The position numbers were made by a program, and so were the translations under genes. A stretch of 64,000 bases of DNA from contig NC_056526.1 of assembly GCF_019175285.1 (NCBI RefSeq), positions 8,448,412 through 8,512,411 on the forward strand. Reading direction: 5' to 3'. The stretch is from Sceloporus undulatus. Taxonomy: Eukaryota > Chordata > Lepidosauria > Squamata > Phrynosomatidae. Each line of letters starts with the position of its first letter. Positions within the stretch are counted from its first letter, which is position 1. The notes beneath the pieces are model-generated. The model worked only from the letters and a program-made list of their open reading frames with translations, was not told where the DNA came from and ran no database searches. Below are positions 23,901 through 34,989 of the stretch, piece after piece.

Positions 23901-26900
23901 TCTCACTTATAGTAACTAAGAGTTACTCCCTCCAAGCTGAGGAGGATGTTATGTATACTGTTATCCATCCTCAGTGGCAAGTACTTCAATCTTGTTAATA
24001 CAGGGAATGGGAACTAAAAAAGCTTTCAGTTACAGAAAGGTAAATAAGGCTGAAGAAGCTTGTGAGTTTCTACTGAATAGATATTTCTGTTGGGTAGATT
24101 TTTTGTCTCAACTAGAGTAGACCCATTGGATCAATAGAACTTTTTGAATTACTAAATTTCCATTGATTGGTCTAATCTAGTTAGAGCTCACAGTTGGGTT
24201 TAGGTCTTAGTCTTGCTGTAACAGACTTAGCAAAACTATCCCTTGGGGACCCATCCGTAAGAGTTATTCTAGTTAGCTCAAATGCTGTCATGGTTTTCTG
24301 AGGCCACAGTATTTTCATGATGGTCAGTTATGAAGGATACATTTGTTTTTCTTTCTTTTTCTAGCTCTGTATGAGAAAGCAGAAATCAAAGCACCTGAGG
24401 ACAAAAAGAAGTACCTTATTGTTGGAGTGTCATCTGACCGTGGTCTGTGTGGTGCTATCCATTCATCTATTGCTAAAAATATCAAGAGTCAGATTGCCAG
24501 CCTCACAGAGGCGGGTAAAGAAGTCATGGTGGTTGGAGTGGGTGACAAGCTGAGAGCCCTGCTTCATAGGTAACAGGAAAAATAACCTGTGTATCTGACA
24601 GTTAACACTGACACTTCAGCTTATAAGGACCTATTTTTACTGAAAAATTATTCTCCGCATCACTTGAACATGCTTTGGGATTTTACTGTAAAGTGGTGGT
24701 ACTCACCGAAGGCCACTGAGAGCAAAGCTACCAACAGTGGGAAAACTGCAAATAACAAAAACACTATGTTTTTACCTAAGAGAACACCTCTCTAGGAATC
24801 TCTAGGTCCTACAGTGCATCTCTGTGGTCACCATCTGCCAGACATTGACCATAGAATTGCACTGGAGGAGCTACAAAGGCCTAGTGGAGTGTTTTCTCTA
24901 GGAATCTCTAGGTCCTTCAGTGCGACTTTTAGTTAAAGTTGACCATAAAATTGTCCTGGAGGTCCCAGATATTCCTAGAGAGAATATTAATAAAATCCAT
25001 GAATAATCAAATCCACAAAAGCTGCACATGAGGAAGGAGGAGAGTAGTCTTCCATTTTTCCTCAAAGATTTTAAGATGGCTAGTAAAAGAGAAATGATAA
25101 TAAGACAACTGCTATTAGCATATTAAAAATAAATGATGAAAACCAGCAAACAGCAGTCCAGAGCACTACTAAAACCATTTCCTGAAGAGCTAAAATGCTA
25201 GGATTTAAAGGCTTTCATAAATAAGAAAATCTTCATTATGCAGATAGCTGGTGATAATGAAGATAATGAAGAAGCAAAATGACTTTCCCTCAATAGAAAG
25301 TTAGGTACAGCTACTTAGTTAGCTGGACCTAACTAGATATGTTTTGGGAATCACTGGGATGCATTGGGAGATACATTAATTGATGGAGTGAATAAGCAAG
25401 CTTTTTTGTACAGAGGAATATTCTGGACTGAAGCCATAAATGCCCTATTTTATATGAAGCCATTAAAAATTGGAAGCCAGTAGAGTTTCTCAGTAAGAGC
25501 TTCATCTTCCCAGTAAGAGGCATTCGCAATATGAGCTAATATAGCTGCCACATTCTGGATAAAATGCTTCTGGACATTTCTAAATCAGCCCCACATGGAA
25601 GGCATTGCAGTAATTGAGACGTGATTAAAACATGTTGTTTTGACCAGATCTTCTTCATATCCTCATTGACTATTTATTTTAGGACGCATGGTAAGAACTT
25701 CCTGTTCAACTTTAAAGAAGTTGGAAGAAAGCCTCCCACATTTGGAGATGCGTCAGTGATCGCCTTGGAGCTGTTGAATTCTGGATACGAGTTTGATGAA
25801 GGCTCTGTCATCTACAATCGATTCAGGCAAGAGTAACTGTGAAATTCGGCTAAAACATAAAAGTTGTGCAATTTTCCAAGGGAACAGGAGTATCTGTATT
25901 GAAAGAGATAATACAATTCAACATAGTATATGATGATCAAGTTCTTTAGGTGGTCTTCCCCCCCCTTTTTTTTTTTTTTTTTACAAGAACTTTGTGGAGG
26001 TTCTCCCCTCAGGCAGTTGTGTAGCTGCCACCAAATGTGAGGGTTTCCACCCTTTATATTAGAGATCCACCTTTTATCCCCCTGCTGTGGTCACCAAACA
26101 TGGGGATTTTCTGACCGTTTTCCCACCAACTGTGGAGTTTACACTTGAGCAATCTCATCAGTGCCATCAATTGTGAGGATTCCTCTTAGGCAGTCCCACC
26201 ACTGTGGCCAAATATGGGGTTTCTACCCTTTAACTCACCAGATGTGAAGATTTCTAAGGTGCTCACTGCAATTTATACAAGTGAGGGCTTGAATTACTGT
26301 ATTATTCAAGCCACTCTGGAGCATAGGTAGGAATTAGCAATGTTTTGTGTGCAGTTAGAATTGAAGGCTCCAGATAGTTGGAGCAAGTGATCAGAATACC
26401 AAACATATTGCTGCAGAGCTTTTTGCAAGCTACCTGAATGTGTCTGGCTGAAAAATGGTTTCAGAATTAAGCAGATGGATTTTTTTACACCAAGAAATCT
26501 AATTAAAGTACTTTTCTTTTTCCTATAGGTCTGTCATTTCATACAAGACAGATGAGAAACCAATCTATTCCCTTGAGACTGTTTCAGGTGCAGGTAAGTA
26601 CTGAAAAACCATTTGGCAAGTTAGTCAGTAAATGCTTGCAGCATTCTTATCCCCACCCCCCACAGTCATAAGCCACTTCTCAGGGCCAAGCCCTTTCAAA
26701 TCCATATACATGGAAAGAAAGAAGGAGAAAAGGAGCAATGGGACATTATGCAAAAAATCTCTGTATAAATTAAATAGCCTCATAGAGAGGATGTCTAGAT
26801 GTGAGCAAATGCAGTGGTACAAATAACTATTTAAAGGTTTTTTTGAAGGCCAGAAATGAAGAGCCCAAGTGAATATTAATTGACGACTTCCATAACTCTG

Positions 26901-29900
26901 GGGCCACCACTGACAAGACCTTGTTTTATGTGCTTGCCATAGTAGCCTGATTCAGTGAAGGCAGAGGCACAACAATAGTACTTCTATTAAAATTGCAGGC
27001 AGGAACACACAGGTGTAGGCAGTTTTAAAAATAGTCTGGTCCCAATCCAGTTAAAGCCTTAAGGGTGAACACCGTCATTTTGAATTGAGCCTGGAAATGC
27101 ACTGGTAGTGATTTGCTACTGGTGCAGGTGCCATGTTGCATACTTGAAACAGGCCTCCCCACCACCACCTTATTTACTTGCATTTTGTACTAATTGAAGT
27201 TTCCATGTTGAGAACTAGTTCTGTATAAAGTGCATTAAAATGGACAAGTGGTATATTAATTATAGCTTAGGTAAGTTAGGCCAGGCCAGTTGCTCAATGT
27301 GAGTCTGCAACTGGATTTTCTCCAAAACAGTGAGGAGAACCTTCCTAGGTTCTGTGCATGGTCCTTCAGGGGAGTGCTAACCCAGCCAGAATCAATAGAT
27401 CTACCAGCTCTCAAGGCTGGGTCTCTTACTGGGTTTCATTTTCAGTCTTTTCTGCTTCATCTGTCTTAGAACAGCATCCTAGCATTTGTTACATGGATTC
27501 CCTGGGATTCATGGATGGAAAAGAAATGTAAAGCTATAACCATGTGATATTGATAGCATCTCCAGGCAGCATCTTCCATCAGCTTCTTAAAGATGTTAAA
27601 AAGCATGGGAGAACCTAATGAAACCCTGTTTCACCTACATATAAAAGGTCATGGGTGAAACTGAGCTCATCCAACAGTGCAGTCTGAGATTAGCCATCCA
27701 AGAAAAGCTGGAATTATTGCAGCACTGTGTCATCACCTGCTCAGGCAGGACAAATAGATGAGATGGTTAGTTGGCATAAGTCATCTCCACAAAGGCAAAG
27801 CTTAGCTGTCCCAAAAGCAGAATAGAATTTATATCGGAGCTGCCACTTGTAGACAGTTTCCTTCAAAATCACAAGAAGCTAAGAGATAACCCCACTATTC
27901 AATAGGTTTTTCTTGTTTTGCTGTCAAATCAACTTTGACTTATGGTGACCCTATAAAGGAGAGACTTTCAAGAACCCCTGCCATCAGGTGCCCTGCTAAA
28001 GTCTTGCAAACTCGGGGCCATGGCTTCCTTGATTGAATTATTCCACCTGTAATGCAGTCTTCCTTCTTTCTTCTGCCTTCCATTTTACCAAGCATTAACA
28101 TCTTTTCCAATGAGTCACTGGATATATTCGAAGTTAGATGGCCTCTGTTAGCCATTTTGGCTTTTAGTGAAACACTTTTAAATATTTTGCCCCCAAAAGA
28201 GAGAGAGTTGTCCAGATCCATTAGGTCCAAACTAGTTTTCTTTGTCAGAAGCTGTGCTGCTGTTTCCTGAATAAAGCAGCAGCAAACTTTCACAGAGAAG
28301 GTTCAGACTGATGAAATGCTAATCTTGGTGAATGTTAAAATTGAAAGTCTGTGGGTCTCCTTTTATGTAATAATGAAATGTAATCTGAAATCACTTTGGA
28401 ACTGTGCTTGGTTTGAGCTTTAATATATTGTATCCAATACATTTTAAAACTGCAATAAATAGGTTTTGTTCATTGTTCTTGCTTTTGCAGAAAGCATTAG
28501 TATCTATGATGACATTGATGCAGATGTCTTGCGAAACTATCAGGAATTTACATTGGCGAACATAATCTTCTACTCACTGAAGGAGTCTACCACGAGCGAA
28601 CAGAGTGCTAGGATGACTGCCATGGACAATGCAAGCAAAAATGCCTGTAAGAACTCTATGGAGTTTGTAGCATACTGTGTTGAGTTGGCAGAAACTACCA
28701 AGCTGTAGACAAAAGAGAGGAACTAAAACTACATATTTTAGGCCCGGTACAGACGGGCGTAAAATACATCTTGAGGACATACTAGGGTTAGGGAAAGTGC
28801 GTGCCTTATGCATGCACCTAACCCTAGTACGTCCCCAGGACGTACAAAATGGTGGCGCCCTATACACATAGGGGCTGCCATTACGACGTCACGAACGCGC
28901 CGCCTCCGAAACGGAGCTCCTTCTGCGATTTGCGTCGCTGGCACAGCCTTTAGACAGCTGCGCCAGCAACGCAAGGGAGAACCCTCCTCCCCGCCACCAT
29001 CGGGTGTCCTTGGGGCATGAAGCCCCAAGGACACCGCTTTCCAGGCCACGGGGAAGTGGCCTGGAAAGCAGCGGATCGGGGCCTTGGAGGCTGCCACTCT
29101 GGCAGCTGAGGCCCCAATCCAGCGGGGAAAGGAGTGCCTATAGGCTGCCCCAAAGGGGTGGTCTATAATGCACCATAGATAGATTTTACTTTTGAAATAT
29201 GACCAGATTACCTTCAAGTCTGAAAGTTGATTGCACAAATGTCCATCCATTCACCATTCTAGGTATCTGCCTATATTAAGTGGATTAGCTCAAAATGCAA
29301 CTCTCCTTTAAAAGAGAGTTTATATTTGATACCTCCTTGCTGGAATTTTGGAAGGTGACCTTTTGATCAATTTTCTTCTTCTAGAACAGAGGCGGGGCAT
29401 TGGGACTCTCCACTTGATGGACTGCAACTCCCATCACCCCAACTACTTCCCATACTGACTGGGACTGATAGAAGTTGGTTCCCTTCCCCCTTTTTAGCTG
29501 TAACAGTACAATCCACATTCTGGATTCACTACATGAACTGCAAGGTTAACAAATTGGCATGTAAAATTTGTCACAAGGACTGCCTGCTGGAAGGGCTGGA
29601 AATTATGACTTTGAGAACATAGGGAGAACTAAGCAATGTGCCCATCGTGATGTGCTGTTGCTCTGATCAAGGGAAGCATCAGTGTGTTGGCTTGACTTTA
29701 ATTGACATGTAGGATAGCGCCAGCTTTTCAATATTGTTGGCAGTTCACAGTTTTCAGAAAATTTAAAGTTAGCTGCCTCCAAGCCATTGAGTCTGAATAC
29801 ATATAGATAGATAAACAATTGAGACTCTTCCTTAATCACAGTAATGGGTAAGTAGAATTTTTAAATTTCTCATGAGTGTCCTTGGTGTTGCCACCTGACT

Positions 29901-31022
29901 TGTTCCGTCTCTCTTGGTAGCTGAGATGATTGACAAGCTGACTCTGACGTTCAACCGCACCCGCCAAGCAGTTATCACCAAGGAACTTATTGAGATCATT
30001 TCTGGTGCTGCGGCTCTGTAAGTATTTTCACAAGCTGTAAACAAAAGAGGAAGCAAAACTCCAGTAGGCAGACTGGATTTTGTCTGTGCTGTTTGACCAA
30101 GGCACCAAAAAAGAGTTGGCTGTGCTTTCAAAAGGCTAATGACCAATGATGCATGGTGTCCTAAAATTGCAGCAGCAGCTAATGCTAAAGCACTCTGGGG
30201 ATATGCTTTTGTCTGTGTCTTTTTTCTAAAGAGATGTGTAAGCCCTTGATTTCTCTAACCAATGAGTTGCCTCTAATGACTCCAGCAGGCAGGATAGTAA
30301 AGAAGTAGCCTGTTGCTGCTACTCTCCAGTGATGCTTATTCAGAGATACATTGCCTCTGAGCACAGAGACTCTACAGTGGTGCCTCGGGTTACGAAATTA
30401 ATTCGTTCTGTGGCACCGTTCGTAACCCGAAAAGCCTTCGTAAGCCGAATTGCCATAGGCGCTAATAAGGAAAAGCCGCGATTCCGTGCGAAAAAGCCGA
30501 AAAAAGCACCAAAAGTTTTTTCGTAACCCGAAAAAACATTCGTAACCCGGAACAATGTTTTCCTATGGGATTTTTTCGTATCCCGAAAATTTCGTAACCT
30601 GGGTATTTCGTATCCCGAGGTACCACTTTTAATTTCCATTTCTGATAGCCATTTTAGCAAATGCCTTTCACCATACCTTGTAGCAATAAATACCATAAAC
30701 TAAACTTACACAGGTTGATGTACCTGTTTTTAGAAAAACTCATACTACAGTTTAACGTTGGGTAAAACTCATATTACCACTTAATTTAGTGTTGTGAAGA
30801 ATGGGAAATGGTTGTGCTTTTAATTCTTCCATTAGTCAATTCATGTCATCAACTGACTTGGTGTTGCTACATAATTTTGTCTTAATTGGTTCCAGTTTGT
30901 ATTTCTGCTCTGCACTGCATGTTTGTTTAAATCACACTAAGTATCTTGGCTTAATTTACATTGCTAATGCTTCACTGCATGTTTTCTTCTTTTTGTTTTT
31001 AACAACTACAACTAGGCACTAA
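20906..31022 (+). CDS. ATP5F1C: ATP5F1C, mitochondrial ATP synthase F1 gamma subunit
   Basis: The gamma subunit is the central rotor shaft of F1, linking proton flow through Fo to ATP synthesis in the matrix. Coding exons: 20906-20964, 22005-22039, 22860-22991, 24365-24569, 25683-25826, 26529-26593, 28491-28646, 29921-30017 and 31016-31022 (exon 9 itself runs to 31060). This totals 900 nt, 299 aa (human 298). The alanine-rich N-terminus ([20 protein letters not shown]) is the presequence; by family comparison the mature protein starts after VRNM at [19 protein letters not shown], the N-terminal helix. Further landmarks are [53 protein letters not shown] and the C-terminal helix [20 protein letters not shown]. 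Intron 5 uses a GC donor (25827-25828). Inclusion of exon 9 ends the protein in ...AAALH; skipping it ends in ...AAAL. Transcription starts in the promoter shared with KIN. Confidence 0.96.
21014..21515 (-). mobile_element. Half a MITE followed by a CR1 3' fragment in ATP5F1C intron 1
   Basis: Positions 21014-21115 are the left arm of the 'gcatccacactgcagaaata' MITE family, cut off at its core. From about 21125 the minus strand reads CR1 C-terminal text: [20 protein letters not shown], then [20 protein letters not shown]. The frame is nearly open but lacks the reverse-transcriptase core. It lies antisense to ATP5F1C. Confidence 0.7.
21721..21942. mobile_element. PIF/Harbinger-like fold-back MITE carrying ZNF143-like motifs
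   Basis: The arms 'acagaaataatccagtttga' and 'caaacgggattatttctg' are inverted partners. The right end read inward is GGTCCAAAACACACCGCAG. The flanks are TTA and TAA. Each arm holds a motif close to ACTACAATTCCCAGAATGC: the right arm has ACTACAGTTCCCAGAATTC at 21857-21875 (17 of 19), and the left arm has its inverse at 21788-21806. Confidence 0.65.
22040..24364 (+). other. ATP5F1C introns 2 and 3, little recognised
   Basis: Apart from exon 3 there is a Tigger-type end near 22557-22600 with a C-run, and a worn 'gcttttgttagtctgcc' repeat near 22340-22400. No other gene or RNA was recognised. Confidence 0.3.
24700..25055. mobile_element. Tigger/pogo-like element interior, ends worn
   Basis: It shares 'ctctctaggaatctctagg', 'ggtcaccatctgccagac' and 'aatcaaatccacaaaag' in the same order with the elements at 8684-9449, 13492-14064 and 45480-45815. 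Terminal repeats are too eroded to place. It lies in ATP5F1C intron 4. Confidence 0.5.
25080..25620 (-). mobile_element. Old L2-like LINE fragment
   Basis: The minus-strand text ends with the 'aaggcattgcagtaattgag' phrase common to old L2/CR1-type 3' regions in this window (compare 32.2 kb). It has no frame worth giving. Confidence 0.35.
25985..26265. repeat. Degenerate tandem repeat, units near 55 bp, in ATP5F1C intron 5
   Basis: A loose unit 'ccaccaaatgtgagggtttc' recurs about five times in varied form ('tcaccaaacatggggatttt', 'ccaccaactgtggagtttac', 'ggccaaatatggggtttcta', 'caccagatgtgaagatttct'). Spacing is irregular, so this is an old minisatellite or a worn repeat built from one. Confidence 0.4.
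26840..27740 (-). mobile_element. Old L2-like LINE remnant in ATP5F1C intron 6
   Basis: It contains 'ttgaattgagcctggaaatg' and 'gtcccaatccagttaaagcc', wording typical of L2-type 3' regions read on the minus strand. It is too eroded for a protein call. Confidence 0.35.
27925..28110 (-). mobile_element. BovB (RTE) LINE 3' fragment
   Basis: On the minus strand it reads [20 protein letters not shown], the well-known BovB C-terminal phrase, then the 'cataagtcaaagttgattt' tail that BovB shares with squamate SINEs. It is short and frame-shifted. Confidence 0.6.
28741..29174. mobile_element. GC-rich PIF/Harbinger-like MITE in ATP5F1C intron 7
   Basis: The ends are GGCCCGGTACAGACGGGC and, reversed, GGTGCATTATAGACCACC, with flanks TTA and ATA. 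The interior is CpG-rich with inner inverted segments ('ctagggttaggg ... cctaaccctag'; 'tgtccttggggcat ... atgaagccccaaggaca'). It begins 95 bp after the exon 7 donor. Confidence 0.6.
30375..30629. mobile_element. pogo/Tigger-like element with an internal TTCGTAACCCGAA array
   Basis: The left end TA-CAGTGGTGCCTCGGGTTACG and the reversed right end AAGTGGTACCTCGGGATACG are inverted partners. The body carries the core CGTAACCCGA or close variants about seven times, mostly in one direction and spaced 18-80 bp. No transposase. It lies in ATP5F1C intron 8. Confidence 0.55.
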
Positions 31023-31060
31023 GGACTATTCAAAAAGCGAGTTTCAGCCAAAGTCAACAG
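31016..31060 (+). other. ATP5F1C: ATP5F1C exon 9, probable alternatively spliced cassette
   Basis: A 45-nt exon has a pyrimidine-rich acceptor region ending CTAG and a GTAAAG donor. With exon 8 it reads CTG CAC TAA, adding one His. If it is skipped, exon 8 joins exon 10 (GTAAAG...) and reads CTG TAA. In mammals the matching exon is skipped in heart and muscle, and its inclusion in liver adds one residue. The same switch seems kept here. Confidence 0.7.
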
Positions 31061-31559
31061 GTAAAGTAGTGATGTAAACTAGCCATCAAGGGGTGAAAAA
31101 GTAGAAATAAAGGGGTCAGAAATTTAGTGATGGATGGCTTATTTGTTTTTGTTCACAAAGGGCATGGTTTTGAATGGCTCATTTTGCATAAATCCTTACA
31201 CTTTGCAGTTTTGTTTTGTATCATCCTTGTTGTAGACAAGCAAACAGGTGTTCATCTCTCAGGCGCACAGAGCAGAGGGGTTGTGGAAAGCCAAGATTTA
31301 TTACTTTATTTATTAAAACACTGTTTCAGCGTCCTAAACCCCAAGGTGGAATACAACCTTATGTTGAGAATCACAAAAACACAGTGAAAGTATTAAAGAT
31401 AATTAATATAGAAAATGAAATGTAGTGGCAAATTTATTTTGAAATCTGTGAGCAAACAATAGGCTGAGATTGGTGCTAGAGATTGCGTTGTAGTGTAGGT
31501 ATCAATTGCATAAATGTTGTGTCTCATTGCAGAAGGTTGCCTCCTAGCCTCCATTATCA

Positions 31560-32275
31560 CAAAGTATCATTTATTTTTTGCTGTTGCTACTGTGATCACT
31601 ACATTATATTTATGTCATGCCCTTTTCCCAATGTAGAACTCAAGACAGCTTAGAAAGGTTAAAGTATATACAGCTAAAAATTTCACATCATAACAATATT
31701 TAAGAATATAATTAAATTATCAGTAGCATTAGAAACAGTTGAAAGCACAATATAACAACATGAAACATTATAAAACACTCTTTCTGGCTGAGCAATCACT
31801 CCTCAAAGGCTTGCTGAGGCAAAAGGGTCTTCATCAGGTACTTGGAGAAGTGCCTCCCTCATGGTCCAGCTATGTGCTTCTTAACCTTTGTTCCTGCCCC
31901 AGATGTTTTGGACTTCAGCCCCAGAATCCCTTACCATTGACCATGCTGAACTGGACTTCTGGAAGTTGAAGCCTAGAACATCTGGAGGGTCAAGGGTTGA
32001 GCACCACTGGTGCAGAGAAACGAATAATAAGAGAAGTGTCCCCGCAGGACACGGATTCTAAACTGGGTAGAGCTTTGAAGGCAAACCACTAGCACATTGA
32101 ACTGGGACTCGGAGCAAATTGTCAGAGGGAGTAGCCTTTTTGGAATCATAACTTGGCCCTCTTACAGTTTTGGCAGTTGCATTGTGCACTAGTTAAAGCT
32201 TCTGAGTCAACTCCAAGAACAGTCTCAAGTTCAGTGCCTTACAGTAATCCAGTTGGGAGTTAGCATTGCCTGCTT
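31560..32275 (-). mobile_element. Old L2-like remnant with a nested hAT-type MITE
   Basis: The outer parts (31560-31860 and 32015-32275) have L2-like minus-strand phrases, such as 'gccttacagtaatccagttg'. Between them, about 31875-32010 is a fold-back with 'ttttggacttcagccccaga' and 'catctggagggtcaagg', ending 'accactgg' like hAT termini. No exact duplication was found. Confidence 0.4.
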
Positions 32276-32848
32276 CCCTATCCCATAGTGACTTCAGCTG
32301 GCGAGCCATCCAAAGCTAGTGAAAGTCACACTTGCTCACTGAGATCACCTAAGCTTAGCATTATAAAACTGGATTCAGGATTTTCCACGGCCTCCTTGCA
32401 CAGTTTAACAAACCAACAACCATCCTCTTTTAAAGCCAGAAATGACCTTTTGGCTTTTTTCCCTGTTTCCCTCACTTTTTGCCATTACTCTGGAGAATGG
32501 CATCCCCTGGGGCTCAGAATATTGGCCCATGTACCCAGCAAAGTTGTCCATCTCTGGACTAAATGTTCCATCTCTAGTTTTTACTTTTGTAAACTGTATG
32601 CTGTAATTCTAACATGGAATATAGCAGGGGTTATCATACTGAATAACAGGTGTGTCTGATTCTGTAGCATATGTGTAATATATGCAGGAAAACTGCTAGA
32701 AAAGTTTTGGGAAGACACAAAGCTTCGTGTGAAACTTGAAAGAAGAAGCTATTCAAGGGTGGTCAGTAGTTTAATAAGTAGTAACAAAAGGGAAAATTCT
32801 GTCAGAACTTTGTCCATACTTTTGTTAATACACTGTTTTTGTTTGTAG

Positions 32849-32985
32849 GTAAAGAGCAGGTGATGTATCCCACTTCCATTCTAGAGAGGAGACGTCTGTT
32901 GGTCCATAATTCTGTGGGAAATATTGAGTCAAAGAACCCCAGCTGTTTATAATCTGTATTTCAATAAAGTCCTACATGAAAGAGC
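32849..32985 (+). terminator. ATP5F1C: ATP5F1C 3' UTR exon 10 and polyadenylation signal
   Basis: The exon follows TTTGTAG and has AATAAA at 32963-32968. Cleavage is expected 15-25 bases later; the end given is an estimate. The TAA used by the exon 9-skipped form is at 32850-32852. Confidence 0.65.
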
Positions 32986-33204
32986 TGGCGTGCTTCTTTG
33001 GATATGTGACTGTGAAGACAGTTGGACTGAAATGCAAGTGAGCAGCAGTGTCTTATGTTCTGAGGCAGTATTTGCATCTTTATAAAAGGATTTTGGAAAA
33101 TGCTGTAGTGTTTTTGCATATATAGACATATTGAGAATAAGAATTAGTGGCTGCAGTGCACCAGAAAGTTCATTCTGCGTAAACCCTGGTGAAACAAACT
33201 GGAG

Positions 33205-33395
33205 CACCACTTTAACTTCCCTGGCTCCATTGTACACAATCCTGGGATTTATTGTTTTGTGAGATACCAGCACTCTTTGGCAGAGAAGATAAAAGACCTT
33301 GTAAAACTACAGATCTCAGGATTCCATAGAAGGCATTACAATACTTAAAGTGGTGTCAAATTGAATTATTTCTACAATGTAGATGCATCCAGCAA
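33205..33395. mobile_element. PIF/Harbinger-like fold-back MITE, left end lost
   Basis: It has 'cactttaacttccctggctc' and its inverse near 33350, and a right end 'ttatttctacaatgtagatg' shared with the copies at 34.8 and 48.7 kb. It lies just after ATP5F1C. Confidence 0.5.
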
Positions 33396-33611
33396 GACTT
33401 GCAAAAGCTACATACAGACTTCATGACATTGGAGGCATCTGAACTGACACTTCCCAGATCTAATTTAAAACCTTTCTGCCCTCTGTTATCTTTCCTTGGT
33501 GCATCCTCATATATATTAGTCTGAGATTTCCATGAAAACAGCTTATTTGCAGCTTTTTGCCTTGTATTAGATTTTAATTCTCCAGTGCAAATATGTTGAC
33601 TATATACTTAA

Positions 33612-33800
33612 TAATAATAATAATAAAAGTTTATTTATATCCCGCCCCTTGAGGTCAATCGGGCCGGCTAACAACGATAAAATACAATACATAGTAGATC
33701 AAAATTCCCTCCCCCCCTTAAAAAATTATTAAATCAATTATAAATAAAACCAACTAATTAAACAACATTAACACATACACATTATTACAAGACAAAAACA
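33612..33800 (-). mobile_element. L2-type 3' tail
   Basis: An (AAT)n run is followed by 'tttatttatatcccgcccct', the reversed L2-like 3' end. Little else of the element is left. Confidence 0.45.
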
Positions 33801-34778
33801 TGAGTTGCATGTTTATAAACTGAAGCTACTGTGGGCTCATCCAGACTCATTGGAAAGTCCAAGATTTTGTTCCTGTTCTTTCCAATTTTATTCTGGGTTT
33901 AAATAAACTGACCTGGGGAGCTGGTATGAAAGATCTTGGTATCTGGAGTGGACAGAAAATATTCTGTGATAAACAAACAGTTATGGATCTCCAAATTAAA
34001 ATTGAAAAGAACAGGAACAAAACCTGGAACTTCACATTAAAACCTGGGACTTTCTGACCTTTTTCATTAGTCTGGATGTGTATAATGTATCTCTTTTTAC
34101 ATTACTTTGGAAATGTTACATTGTCATCTCCAACTAGTTATTGAGGGATGTAAAAGGATGTAACAAAGCTACAAGTTGCTTCCAAGCAAATATGTCAACT
34201 GAGCCTTGTGCATGGCAAGTCTGTTTGTCAGGAAAAGTTCCTGTGAAGTTGATGATTGTAAAATCAACTTAGAACAAATTTACACAAGTGTCTGTATCCT
34301 ACAGACAATGGAAGCTGCAATGATACTGTTGTGTGATATGAAGTACCTTTGTGCCGTTGGTGCTACAGTTTCAGAGATGGATATATCCAGTGGTGTCATT
34401 TGATTGGTTTGGACTGGTTTACCTGTATTTGCTCTTTAAATTTGTCAGGTTTAATAAATTTGGGGACAAAAAACCCACAGAAGTTTTGTGCTTTCCCCTT
34501 CCAGCTGGGGGCATGCTTTGATTTATTCCCAATTCGCCCTCTCTGGCAGCAACAGCAGCCAGCTAAAAACCTGCCTGGCCAGCCCCTGCTCTGCTGAAGT
34601 GGTACATGCCCCTGGGAAGGCTAAGGTAGAGGGGTGAGGGAGGGAGTTGTTGCCACCTTATGGGCAGCCCTCATCAGGGAAGGATGGATCAGTTGGTCAT
34701 AAGAGAGCACTGGCCCTGATCCCTCTCTGCTACAGGTAAGTGTGCATCCCCACACACAGTTCTCATACAACAATTGGG

Positions 34779-34989
34779 AGTGCATCTACACTGTAGAAAT
34801 AATGCAGTTTGAGACCACTTAAACTGACATGGCTCCATCTAGCAGGATCCTGGGATTTGTAGTTTTGTGAGGCACCAGGATTCCTTGGCAGAGAATGCTA
34901 AAGATCTTGTCTTTAGCATTCTCCTTTAGGATGGAGCTACTGCACTAAAGTGGTGTCAAATTGTATTATTTCTACAGTGTAGGTGCACC
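34779..34989. mobile_element. PIF/Harbinger-like fold-back MITE
   Basis: The arms 'tgcatctacactgtagaaat' and 'atttctacagtgtaggtgca' are inverted. The left arm holds 'ggatcctgggatttgtagtt', a ZNF143-like motif on the other strand. The flanks do not give a clean duplication. Confidence 0.5.

Noticed and set aside
28738-29250. 170-codon minus-strand frame
   Set aside because: It lies wholly in and beside a CpG-rich MITE with clear terminal repeats; the frame is open only because stop codons are rare there.
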